Below, piece after piece: positions 8,887 through 17,193 of a stretch of DNA of 64,000 nt. The stretch is from JALZVT01 sp039029135 (GTDB lineage: Bacteria > Pseudomonadota > Gammaproteobacteria > Pseudomonadales > Azotimanducaceae). Numbering within the stretch: the first letter of the stretch is position 1; each line of letters starts with the position of its first letter. The notes beneath the pieces were generated by a model. It was not told where the DNA came from, did not search any database, and saw only the letters and a list, made by a program, of their open reading frames with translations. The position numbers and the translations under genes are program-made. The DNA lies in assembly GCA_039029135.1 (NCBI GenBank), contig JBCCGT010000003.1, forward strand, positions 248,001 to 312,000, read 5' to 3'.

Positions 8887-10682
8887 ATCCGCAGCGCATC
8901 CTCGAAGAGACCTTCGGCTATGCTGAGTTTCGCGGCGCCCAGCGCGAAGTCATCGATGCGATGGTCCACGGCCAGGATGCGCTGGTCGTCATGCCGACCG
9001 GCGGCGGTAAGTCGCTGTGCTACCAGATTCCGGGGCTAGCACTCGCCGGAACGGCCATCGTCGTGTCGCCGCTGATCGCGCTCATGGCCGATCAGGTAGC
9101 GGCGCTGCGGCAGCTCGGCGTGCGGGCGGCCTTCCTGAACTCTACGCTCGACGTCTTCGAGCAACGGGCCATCGCCAACGATCTGCGCAGCGGCTATCTG
9201 GACCTACTGTACGTCGCGCCTGAACGCCTGCTGATGGCGGAGACGCTAGAACTGATTGACGGCGTGGAAATCGCGCTCGTTGCCGTGGACGAGGCGCACT
9301 GCGTGTCGGCCTGGGGCCACGATTTTCGTCGCGACTATTTGGAACTGGCACGGGTCCGCGAACACACGGGTGCGGCGCCCTGGATCGCCCTGACCGCAAC
9401 GGCCGACGAACGCACGCGCGAAGACATCGTCGCCAACCTGAGGCTGCGAGACGCGCGCCGCTTCGTTGCCGGATTCGATCGTCACAACATTCACTATCAG
9501 GTCGCGCTCAAAGCGCAGCCGATGCAGCAACTGTTTAACTTCCTGGAGTCACGACGCGGCGAGGCCGGTATCGTCTACTGCCTGTCGCGACGCTCCGTTG
9601 AGGACACCGCACAGAAGCTCGCGGATGCAGGCTATGACGCGTTGCCGTACCACGCCGGTCTTGATGCCGGCACCCGGGCGCGCAATCAGGAGCGCTTTCT
9701 GCGCGCGGACGGTGTGATCGTCGTCGCGACAGTCGCGTTCGGTATGGGCATCGATAAACCAGACGTGCGCTTTGTGGTACATCTGGATCTGCCGAAGAGC
9801 ATCGAGGCCTACTATCAGGAGACCGGTCGCGCCGGCCGCGACGGCGCTGCCGCGCAGGCCTACATGGTGTATGGACTGCAAGATGTGGTGCGCCTATCGC
9901 AGATGGTGTCGGAATCGGACGCGGACGAGGATCACAAGCGCGTCGAGCAGCAGAAGCTGACGGCGCTCCTGGGCTGGTGCGAGATCACCAGCTGTCGTCG
10001 CGCCGGACTCTTGAGCTACTTCGGCGACGCGCTCGAGGGTGCGTGCAGCGGCTGCGACGTCTGCGACGCACCGCCCGTGACCTTCGACGGCACCGAAGCG
10101 GCGCAGAAGTTCTTGTCCTGCGTCGTACGCACGGGTCAGCGCTTCGGCGCCGGACACATCATCGACGTTTTGCGCGGCGCGGACCGGCCGAAGATTCACC
10201 AGCTCGGTCACGACGCGCTGCCGACCTATGGCATCGGCAGCGACATCTCGGATCTGCGCTGGCGCTCGATCGCGCGGCAACTGGTCGCACAGGGTTATCT
10301 CATCGCCGACCCGAATCGGTACGGCGCTCTGCGGCTGACGCAGATGTGTCGTCCGCTGCTGCGCGGCGACAGCGCGCTGTTGCTGCGCGAAGACCCCGCG
10401 GGCGCAGCAGCAAAGAGGAGCGCGAAGCGCAGGACTCGGGAACCCGCCGTCGAGCTCGACGCGGAGAGTGCCGCCATCTTCGAACGGCTGCGGGAGCTAC
10501 GTAAGGCCATCGCCGATGAGCAGAACGTGCCGCCGTACGTGATCTTTCACGACGCGACGCTGCGCGAGATGGCGCTTTTGAGACCCCAATCCCACGCCGA
10601 GTTTCTTGGTCTCGGCGGGGTTGGTCAGTCGAAGCTCGAACGCTTCGGCGATCGGTTTCTCGAGGCGCTCGGCGAGTCGTAG
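8883..10682 (+). CDS. recQ: ATP-dependent DNA helicase RecQ
   Basis: A 599-residue RecQ. Residues 1-340 form the two RecA-like helicase domains, with Walker A TGGGKS at 39-44, DEAHC near 135 followed by SAWGHDFR, and motif VI QETGRAGRDG near 315. Next is the RecQ zinc-binding segment with four cysteines (C..SC, CSGCDVC near 365-395), then RQC winged helix, and an HRDC-like region near the C-terminus. It unwinds DNA 3' to 5' in recombination and fork repair. The ATG at 8883 overlaps the stop of the GMC gene in ATGA, so it is translated from a catabolic transcript, an unusual setting. Confidence 0.95.
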   Translation: MNPQRILEETFGYAEFRGAQREVIDAMVHGQDALVVMPTGGGKSLCYQIPGLALAGTAIVVSPLIALMADQVAALRQLGVRAAFLNSTLDVFEQRAIANDLRSGYLDLLYVAPERLLMAETLELIDGVEIALVAVDEAHCVSAWGHDFRRDYLELARVREHTGAAPWIALTATADERTREDIVANLRLRDARRFVAGFDRHNIHYQVALKAQPMQQLFNFLESRRGEAGIVYCLSRRSVEDTAQKLADAGYDALPYHAGLDAGTRARNQERFLRADGVIVVATVAFGMGIDKPDVRFVVHLDLPKSIEAYYQETGRAGRDGAAAQAYMVYGLQDVVRLSQMVSESDADEDHKRVEQQKLTALLGWCEITSCRRAGLLSYFGDALEGACSGCDVCDAPPVTFDGTEAAQKFLSCVVRTGQRFGAGHIIDVLRGADRPKIHQLGHDALPTYGIGSDISDLRWRSIARQLVAQGYLIADPNRYGALRLTQMCRPLLRGDSALLLREDPAGAAAKRSAKRRTREPAVELDAESAAIFERLRELRKAIADEQNVPPYVIFHDATLREMALLRPQSHAEFLGLGGVGQSKLERFGDRFLEALGES

Positions 10683-10691
10683 CTAGCGGCG

Positions 10692-11951
10692 TTAGAGATC
10701 GTGGACGCGCACCGGCAGTTCGGTAAAGCCGTGAACGAATGCCGACAGCGTGCGCTCGGCTTCGCCGACGACTTCCACCTTGCTGAAACGCTTCTGGATT
10801 TCTTCCCACAGCACACGCAGCTGCATCTCGGCCAGCCGATTGCCCATGCAGCGGTGTATGCCGAAGCCAAATGACAGATGGTGCCGTGCCTTGGGCCGGT
10901 CGATGAGGAACGAATCCGGATCCGCGATCGCTCGCTCGTCGCGATTGCCCGATAGGTACCACATGCAGACGGTGTCGCCTGCCTTCATTTGCTGACCGCG
11001 AAACTCGAGGTCGTGGTTCACGGTGCGCGACATGTACGCGAGCGGTGTTTGCCAGCGAATGATCTCGGAGACCATGTTCGGGATCAGCTTCGGATTGGCG
11101 TTGAGCTTCGCGTACTCCGCCGGATTCTGATTCAGCGCGAGCACGCCGCCGCTGATCGAGTTGCGCGTGGTGTCGTTGCCGCCAACGATCAGGAGTATCA
11201 GGTTGCCCAGATACTCCATGGGCGGCATGTCGCGGGTGTCCTTGCCGTGCGCCAGCATCGACACCAGATCGTTTGCCGGCGGTGCGTCGACGCGCTGCTT
11301 CCACAGCTCGGTGAAGGTCGCCAGGCAGTTGCGCAGTTCTTCCCGCCGATCGAGCGGCGAATGATCCGTCGCGCCGGTGGCGACGTCTGACCAGTAGGTC
11401 AGTTTGCGGCGCTCCTCGAACGGAAAATCGAACAGGGTCGCGAGCATCTGCGTCGTCAACTCGATCGACACCAGGTCGACCCAGTTGAACGTCTCATTGC
11501 GCGGCAGGCTATCGAGGATGCGGCCGGCCCGTTCGCGGATCGTGCTCTCCAGAACCGCCAGGTTGCGCGGCGCGACCACACCGGTCACGGTCGCGCGCTG
11601 GACGTCGTGCTTCGGCGGGTCCATTGCAATGAACATCGGCGTGCGGAAGTCCTCAGGAGGCGCTTCCTGGCGCTGCTTGAGGGGCGGCCCGAGCGTGATG
11701 CCGCCGGCAGAAGAGAAGTTCTCGGGGTCAGTGTCGACCGCCATGATGTCGGCGAATCGCGTCACCGACCAATAGGGTCCGAACTGGCTGTCGGCACAGT
11801 AGTGGACCGGCGCCTCGTCGCGCAGCCGTCTAAAATACGCGCCCTCGGCGCCCGCCTGAAACAACTCAGGCTGAGCGACGTTGATGTCCGCCAGCGGCAT
11901 CTCATACGGATCGGCGAATCCGCTGTCGGTAATCTGTAGGGCTTCGCTCAC
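10692..11951 (-). CDS. Cytochrome P450, CYP153-like
   Basis: A 419-residue soluble P450. The I-helix motif GGNDTTRNS, the ExxR pair in SEIIRW, and the haem loop FGFGIHRCMG with ligand Cys368 are all present. The N-terminal text PYEMPLADINVAQPELFQ and FGPYWSVTRFADIMAV closely resembles the CYP153 group of terminal alkane and fatty acid hydroxylases. Start chosen as GTG at 11951 with GGAG eight bases upstream; the frame is open to 12011 but that stretch does not look like P450 sequence. It needs ferredoxin and reductase partners, and none lie next to it. It is convergent with recQ, nine bases apart. Confidence 0.9.
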   Translation of the reverse strand: MSEALQITDSGFADPYEMPLADINVAQPELFQAGAEGAYFRRLRDEAPVHYCADSQFGPYWSVTRFADIMAVDTDPENFSSAGGITLGPPLKQRQEAPPEDFRTPMFIAMDPPKHDVQRATVTGVVAPRNLAVLESTIRERAGRILDSLPRNETFNWVDLVSIELTTQMLATLFDFPFEERRKLTYWSDVATGATDHSPLDRREELRNCLATFTELWKQRVDAPPANDLVSMLAHGKDTRDMPPMEYLGNLILLIVGGNDTTRNSISGGVLALNQNPAEYAKLNANPKLIPNMVSEIIRWQTPLAYMSRTVNHDLEFRGQQMKAGDTVCMWYLSGNRDERAIADPDSFLIDRPKARHHLSFGFGIHRCMGNRLAEMQLRVLWEEIQKRFSKVEVVGEAERTLSAFVHGFTELPVRVHDL

Positions 11952-11986
11952 GATACATACTCCGGCTGCGCTGCTCGTTAACCCCG

Positions 11987-12002
11987 TATAATACAACGTT
12001 GT
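11987..12002. promoter_or_regulatory. TATAAT box next to a 10-bp palindrome between P450 and TAXI genes
   Basis: In the 259-bp divergent gap, TATAAT (11987-11992) abuts the perfect palindrome ACAACGTTGT (11993-12002). On the minus strand the palindrome overlaps TTGACA. This could be an operator at overlapping divergent promoters for the P450 and the TRAP genes. Nothing else in the gap could be assigned. Inference only. Confidence 0.35.
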
Positions 12003-12210
12003 CAAAGCCATAAACCAACCGGGTTCATCTAATCGCGGCTCAGTGAACGATGCCCCGCAAGAGGCGGTGACTGCATGCGGACACTAGACCCTGACCGCGC
12101 AACCGATGACTATGGTGCGCATCGCCAACCGGCGTGCACCCGCAACCTGAGCGAGATCGACGATCAAACACCTGTTTTCCGAGCACACAGCCAAACCTGT
12201 ACGACGAGGC

Positions 12211-13368
12211 TTGCTGTGGCCGCTGCTATTCATCTGGGCCGCAGGCCTGACACCCTTGACCAACGCAGCGCCTGACTCCGCCGAAACCGCCACCGTGGTG
12301 AAGCTGCCGCGCACCCTGGCGTGGAGTGCGTATAACCTCGGCACGACGGGCTATAACCAATCTGTTGCGATCGGACGCGTGCTGCAGCGTCACTACCGCA
12401 CCACGCTGCGCGTCGTGCCAGGCAAGAACGACGTTTCCCGACTGCTGCCGCTGGTGAAGGGCCGGGTGCAGTTTTCGGCGAATGGCATCGCGACCTATTT
12501 CGCTCAGGAGGGCCTCGAGCAGTTCGCGGCGCGGGCATGGGGCCCGCAGCCCCTGCGGCTGGTCCTGCAGAGCGCCGGCGACAGCAATCAGGCGATCGGC
12601 GTGGCCGCCGACACCGGCATTCGAACGCTTGCCGAACTGCGCGGTAAGCGCGTGCCTTACGTGCGCGGCGCGCCGGCCGTCAATGTGACGATCGAAGCGT
12701 TTCTCGCCTGCGCGGGGCTAACCTGGGCCGACGTCCGCCGGGTTGAGTATCCGGGTTACGGGGCGATGTGGACGGGGATCGTCAACGGCCAGATCGACGC
12801 GGCCTACGCCAATACGGTGTCGGGACCGACGCGCAAGCTCGAAGCGTCGCCGCGCGGCATCTTCTGGCCACCCGTACCGCACGAGGACGAGGCCTGCTGG
12901 TCCCGCGTCCGCGCCACCGTGCCATTTATCACCAAGCACCAGGCCACGCGGGGTGCCGGCATCAGCGCTGCGGCGCCACACGAGGGCGGCACCTATCCCT
13001 ATCCGCTGTTGATCGCGCTGGAGCGCACGTCCTCAGAGCTCGTCTATGGCCTCGCCCGCGCAATCAGCGAACACTACGACGAGTTTAAGGACGCTGATCC
13101 CGGCGCGATCGGCTGGGCGCTGGACCGACAGATCTTCGACTGGGTTGTACCCTGGCACGACGGCGCGGTGCGTTACCTGCGCGAGCTTGGCCTGTGGACC
13201 GACGCGCTGGACGCGCACAACCGGCGGCTTTTGCAGCGTCAGGCGGTGCTCGCGCAGGCGTGGCAGCGTTTCGTCGCTGACGCGCCAACTGACAAGGCCG
13301 CGTTCACGGCGCAGTGGCTCGCGCGGCGCGAGGCGGCGCTCGCGGCCGCCGATATGCCGCGTAGCTAG
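12211..13368 (+). CDS. TAXI-family TRAP transporter solute-binding protein
   Basis: A periplasmic receptor of about 385 residues. After a hydrophobic signal (LLWPLLFIWAAG, cleavage near NAAPD) come the TAXI-type motifs SAYNLGTTGYNQSVAIG, RVQFSANGI, IRTLAELRGKRVPYVRG and YANTVSGP. It would bind a carboxylate-type solute and deliver it to the fused membrane subunit 22 bp downstream. The start is uncertain: the listed codon is TTG at 12211, but two arginines that would make a good signal n-region lie just before it and the frame is open back to 12151, where CTG at 12172 is the only other candidate I see. The solute is unknown. Confidence 0.85.
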   Translation: MLWPLLFIWAAGLTPLTNAAPDSAETATVVKLPRTLAWSAYNLGTTGYNQSVAIGRVLQRHYRTTLRVVPGKNDVSRLLPLVKGRVQFSANGIATYFAQEGLEQFAARAWGPQPLRLVLQSAGDSNQAIGVAADTGIRTLAELRGKRVPYVRGAPAVNVTIEAFLACAGLTWADVRRVEYPGYGAMWTGIVNGQIDAAYANTVSGPTRKLEASPRGIFWPPVPHEDEACWSRVRATVPFITKHQATRGAGISAAAPHEGGTYPYPLLIALERTSSELVYGLARAISEHYDEFKDADPGAIGWALDRQIFDWVVPWHDGAVRYLRELGLWTDALDAHNRRLLQRQAVLAQAWQRFVADAPTDKAAFTAQWLARREAALAAADMPRS

Positions 13369-13390
13369 GCCCGTTACCCAAGTCGAGCGC

Positions 13391-15283
13391 ATGTCGCAGG
13401 ATTCACCAAGGCCGCCTTCGGCCGCAACAGCAGACGCCACCAAAGACGCAGCGGGCCTAACGCCGGCGCGCCAGATCGTCAGCGCCCTGCTCGGCCTCGT
13501 CGCCACCCTGCTAGCCATGGATACACTGCGGCTGTTCGCCGGTGAACAGTGGCTGGCGCCGCTCATGCCGCTGGAGACCCACTTCTACTTCGCATTGGCG
13601 GCGACGCTGCTGCCGCTGGTGTTTCTGCTGTTTCCGACGCCGGCGCCGTCAAGATCCCGCAGCGGCTGGATGATTGGCCTCGATATCGTGCTGGCGCTGG
13701 CCGCGTTCGTCGTCTGCGTCTATCTGGCGAGCAGCGCGACGCGCATCCTGGATGAAGGCTGGGAATTCGGCGCGCCGCCGCTGCCGACTGCGGCGGCGGC
13801 GGCGCTGTGGTTTCTGCTGCTCGTAGCCGTGCGGCGCGCCGTGGGCATGGCACTGGCGCTGATCGCCGCGACGTTTTCTTTCCTGCCGCTTTTTGCTGCT
13901 TCCCTGCCGGGACCCTTTGCGGGGCTGAGCTCGAACTTTGCCGATACCGCCGCCTATCACGCCATGTCGATCGAGAGCGTTTTCGGCCTGCCCTTTCGGG
14001 CGTTCGCCGATCTGGTTATCGGGTTTCTCGTCTTCGGCGTCGCGCTGCAGCACACCGGTGGCGGTCGCTTCTTTCTCGATCTTGCGTTCGCGCTCTTGGG
14101 TCACGTGCGCGGCGGACCGGCGAAGGTGTCGATTCTGGCGAGCGGGCTTATGGGTTCGATGAGCGGCAGCGTGGTGACCAACGTCGTCACGACAGGCCAG
14201 ATGACGATTCCTGCTATGAAGCGCGCCGGGCTGAGTCCGGAGCGCGCCGCGGCGGTCGAGGCCTGCGCCAGTACGGGTGGCGTCCTGTTACCGCCGATCA
14301 TGGGGTCGACGGCGTTCGTGATGGCGAGCTTTCTCGATGTGCCCTATCTGCAGGTCGCTGCCGGCGCGGCGATACCGGCGCTGCTGTACTTTCTGATTCT
14401 GTTCCTGCAACTCGACGCCCGCGCCGGTCGCGGCGCCGAGCGCGGTGTCGCGCGTGAAGAACTACCCAGGCTGGTTCCGACCCTGCGTGCGGGCTGGTAC
14501 TACATCGGCGCCTTCGCGGCGCTGATCCTGCTGCTGCTCGTCCTGCAGCGCGAAGCGCATGCCCCCTACTACGCAACTGCCGCGCTGCTGATCCTGAATC
14601 AGTTCTCACCCAGATATCGATGGAATGGCAGACGTGCGCTGGATTTCCTCGCGGCCAGCGGCCGACTGCTCGCGGAACTGTTTGCGGTGCTAGCGGGCGT
14701 CGGGCTGATCGTCGGCGCGCTGTCGATCACCGGCTTGTCCGGAACGCTCGTCAACGATCTACTGTTTCTCGCTGGCGACTCGACGCTGGCACTGCTCGCA
14801 ATGGGTGCGGCCGCGAGCTTCGTGCTGGGTATCGGCATGACCGTCACCGCGGCGTACATCTTTCTCGCCATCGTCCTTGCGCCGGCGCTCGGGCAGGCCG
14901 GGCTCGAGCCGCTGGCGGTGCATCTGTTCATTCTCTATTGGGCGATGCTGTCTTTCATCACCCCACCGGTCGCGCTCGGCGCGTTCGCCGCCGCCTCGGT
15001 CGCCGACGCCCGCCCCATCGCGACCGGCTTCGCCGCACTGCGCCTGGGCGGCATCATTTACTTTCTGCCGTTCGTGTTCGTGTTCCAACCGGCGCTGTTG
15101 CTCCAAGGGGATCTGACGGGAATCGCCGCAGCGGTCGCCGGCGCAATCGGCGCCTGCTATTTGTTGAGCGCCGCCTTCGAAGGCTACGCCCCCCTCACCG
15201 CCCGTAGCCTCGGTCGCCCCGCCCGTGCCCTGTCGGCCGTCGCCGGCCTTCTCCTGGGACTCCTGACCGCCGGCGCCCTGTAA
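13391..15283 (+). CDS. TRAP transporter fused permease (DctQM-type)
   Basis: A 630-residue, very hydrophobic membrane protein with roughly 16-18 membrane segments. Residues 30-200 look like the small DctQ-like part and the rest the large DctM-like part, with LMGSMSGSVVTNVVTTGQMTIPAM and GGVLLPPIMGSTAFVMASFL, both hallmarks of the fused TAXI-TRAP permeases. It imports a solute with sodium or proton flux using the TAXI receptor encoded just upstream. The ATG at 13391 was chosen because the upstream frame overlaps the receptor gene. The C-terminus carries several extra hydrophobic stretches. Confidence 0.9.
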   Translation: MSQDSPRPPSAATADATKDAAGLTPARQIVSALLGLVATLLAMDTLRLFAGEQWLAPLMPLETHFYFALAATLLPLVFLLFPTPAPSRSRSGWMIGLDIVLALAAFVVCVYLASSATRILDEGWEFGAPPLPTAAAAALWFLLLVAVRRAVGMALALIAATFSFLPLFAASLPGPFAGLSSNFADTAAYHAMSIESVFGLPFRAFADLVIGFLVFGVALQHTGGGRFFLDLAFALLGHVRGGPAKVSILASGLMGSMSGSVVTNVVTTGQMTIPAMKRAGLSPERAAAVEACASTGGVLLPPIMGSTAFVMASFLDVPYLQVAAGAAIPALLYFLILFLQLDARAGRGAERGVAREELPRLVPTLRAGWYYIGAFAALILLLLVLQREAHAPYYATAALLILNQFSPRYRWNGRRALDFLAASGRLLAELFAVLAGVGLIVGALSITGLSGTLVNDLLFLAGDSTLALLAMGAAASFVLGIGMTVTAAYIFLAIVLAPALGQAGLEPLAVHLFILYWAMLSFITPPVALGAFAAASVADARPIATGFAALRLGGIIYFLPFVFVFQPALLLQGDLTGIAAAVAGAIGACYLLSAAFEGYAPLTARSLGRPARALSAVAGLLLGLLTAGAL

Positions 15284-15386
15284 CCCAAGCAACAACCCCC
15301 AACTCCCAAAAATCGCAACATCCGCTTCCTCTCTCTATACGAACCCACTCCCCAACCAGCCCCCAAAAACCTAGACTCTTCCGCGA

Positions 15387-15553
15387 CAGCGGAAGCGATT
15401 GCGGATGCAATCGCCCCAGCGCAAAGCGCTGGGCATAAACAGCGACAGCGGAAGCGATTGCGAACGCAATCGCCCCCAGCGCAACGCGCTGGGAATAAAC
15501 AGCGGAAGCGATTGCGGACGCAATCGCCGCCAGCGCAAAGCGCTGGCAATAAT
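15387..15553. repeat. Three tandem copies of a paired-hairpin unit
   Basis: Three units begin at 15387, 15446 and 15500. Each holds two perfect inverted repeats. The first has arms GCGATTGC/GCAATCGC with four-base loops (15395-15414, 15454-15473, 15508-15527). The second has arms ending CAGCGC/GCGCTG with AAA or AAC loops (15415-15433, 15475-15493, 15529-15547). Copies 1 and 2 close the second stem with C-G, copy 3 with G-C, a compensatory change that keeps pairing. The array lies 47 bp before the acyl-CoA synthetase start, after about 100 bp of C-rich sequence with no gene. Confidence 0.85.
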
Positions 15554-15599
15554 AGTAAGCTCGCCCCGATACCAAGCAGTCATCAAGGGGAAGATCACG

Positions 15600-17153
15600 A
15601 TGTATCCGGGTCACTGGGGCGTTCATACACCCGATAAACCCGCCGTCATTCATGCCGGCACTGGTGAGATTACGACGCACGCGGAATTGAACGCCCGCTC
15701 GAATCGGCTGGCCCAACTGCTGTACGCGCGCGGGCTGCGCCGCAACGACCACATCGCCATCTTCATGGAAAACAACCCGAAATTTTTCGAGGTGGTTTGG
15801 GCCGCACTGCGCTCCGGGCTGTACCTTACCACCGTGAACCGCTACCTGACCGCGGAAGAAGCTGGGTACATCGTCAATGACTGCGGTGCGAAGGCGTTAA
15901 TCGCTTCCAACAAGCTGGCGGACGTGGCTAAGGACATTCCCGGCTACGCCCAGGACTGCGGGATCCTGCTCATGAGCGAAGGCGCGGTCGAAGGCTTCGA
16001 AGCCTTCGAGGATGCCATCGCCGAGCACAGTCCGGAGAATCTGTCGGCCGAACCGGCCGGTCAGTTCATGCTGTACAGCTCGGGCACGACCGGGCGCCCA
16101 AAGGGTATTCTGCGTCCACCTCACGAACATCAGATCAGCGCCCCGCCGGAGGGTACCGGCGGCCTGCAGCAGGCGCTGTGGGGCTTTAACGAAGACTCCG
16201 TGTATCTGTCACCGGCACCGCTGTATCACTCCGCCCCGCTGCAGTTCGCGAGCGCCACGCTCGGACTCGGCGGCGCGGTCGTCATGATGCCGCGGTTCGA
16301 CGAGACCGCCGCGCTGCAGGCCATCGATCAGTACGGCGTGACGCACAGCCAGTGGGTACCCACGATGTTCACGCGCATGCTGAAACTACCGGCCGAGCAG
16401 CGGGAGGGCTACGACCTGTCGTCACATAAGGTTGTGATACACGCGGCCGCGCCCTGCCCCGCCGAGGTCAAGCGCAAGATGATGGACTGGTGGGGACCGA
16501 TACTCTACGAGTACTACGCCGGCACCGAGGCCAACGGCTTCACCCACGCGGGACCCGAGGAGTGGCTTGCCAATCCCGGCACCGTGGGCAAGGCGCTGAT
16601 GGGTGTCATTCACATCTGCGACGATGCGGGCAACGAACTGCCGGCCGGCGAGGCTGGACTGGTGTACTTCGAAAATCCCGAGCGCACGTTCGAGTATCAC
16701 AACGCACCGGATAAAACGGCTGAGACCTACCACGCGCAGCATCCCACCTGGAGCGCGCTGGGTGACGTGGGCTACGTGAACGACGACGGCTATCTGTTTC
16801 TTACCGATCGCGCGACGTTCATGATTATCTCGGGCGGCGTAAACATCTATCCGCAGGAGATCGAGGACGCTCTGGTCATGCACGACAAGGTGGCTGACGT
16901 CGCGGTCATCGGGGTGCCCGATCCGGAGATGGGCGAGGCCGTGAAGGCCGTCGTCCAGCCGGCCGAGGGCGTCAACGTCGGCTCCGAGCTCGAGGCCGAG
17001 CTGCTGGCCTACGCGCGTGAGAGCATCGCTCACTACAAGTGCCCGAAGAGCGTCGACTTCGAAGCCGAGCTGCCGCGCCTGCCCACGGGCAAGCTGTACA
17101 AGCGTCTTCTAAAAGATCGTTACTGGGGCAAGACCGACTCGCGCATCGTCTAG
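15600..17153 (+). CDS. Acyl-CoA synthetase (AMP-binding, long-chain-like)
   Basis: A 517-residue adenylate-forming enzyme. It has the P-loop motif YSSGTTGRPKG near 160, the A5 region EYYAGTEANG near 303, the A7/A8 hinge TDRATFMIISGGVNIYPQEIE near 403, and the C-terminal catalytic lysine in LPTGKLYKR near 502. It should activate a carboxylic acid to its CoA thioester with ATP, feeding the dehydrogenases and carboxylase upstream. The ATG at 15600 has AAGGGG eight bases before it; the frame is open through part of the hairpin array but that extension is not protein-like. Chain-length preference is not visible. Confidence 0.92.
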   Translation: MYPGHWGVHTPDKPAVIHAGTGEITTHAELNARSNRLAQLLYARGLRRNDHIAIFMENNPKFFEVVWAALRSGLYLTTVNRYLTAEEAGYIVNDCGAKALIASNKLADVAKDIPGYAQDCGILLMSEGAVEGFEAFEDAIAEHSPENLSAEPAGQFMLYSSGTTGRPKGILRPPHEHQISAPPEGTGGLQQALWGFNEDSVYLSPAPLYHSAPLQFASATLGLGGAVVMMPRFDETAALQAIDQYGVTHSQWVPTMFTRMLKLPAEQREGYDLSSHKVVIHAAAPCPAEVKRKMMDWWGPILYEYYAGTEANGFTHAGPEEWLANPGTVGKALMGVIHICDDAGNELPAGEAGLVYFENPERTFEYHNAPDKTAETYHAQHPTWSALGDVGYVNDDGYLFLTDRATFMIISGGVNIYPQEIEDALVMHDKVADVAVIGVPDPEMGEAVKAVVQPAEGVNVGSELEAELLAYARESIAHYKCPKSVDFEAELPRLPTGKLYKRLLKDRYWGKTDSRIV

Positions 17154-17193
17154 TGAACCTCTGAACAAGTCTCGTCCGCTCCGAGATTCCCTG

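Noticed and set aside
15387..15553. CRISPR array
   Set aside because: Repeats are adjacent hairpin units with near-identical inter-hairpin sequence and no unique spacers; no cas genes nearby.
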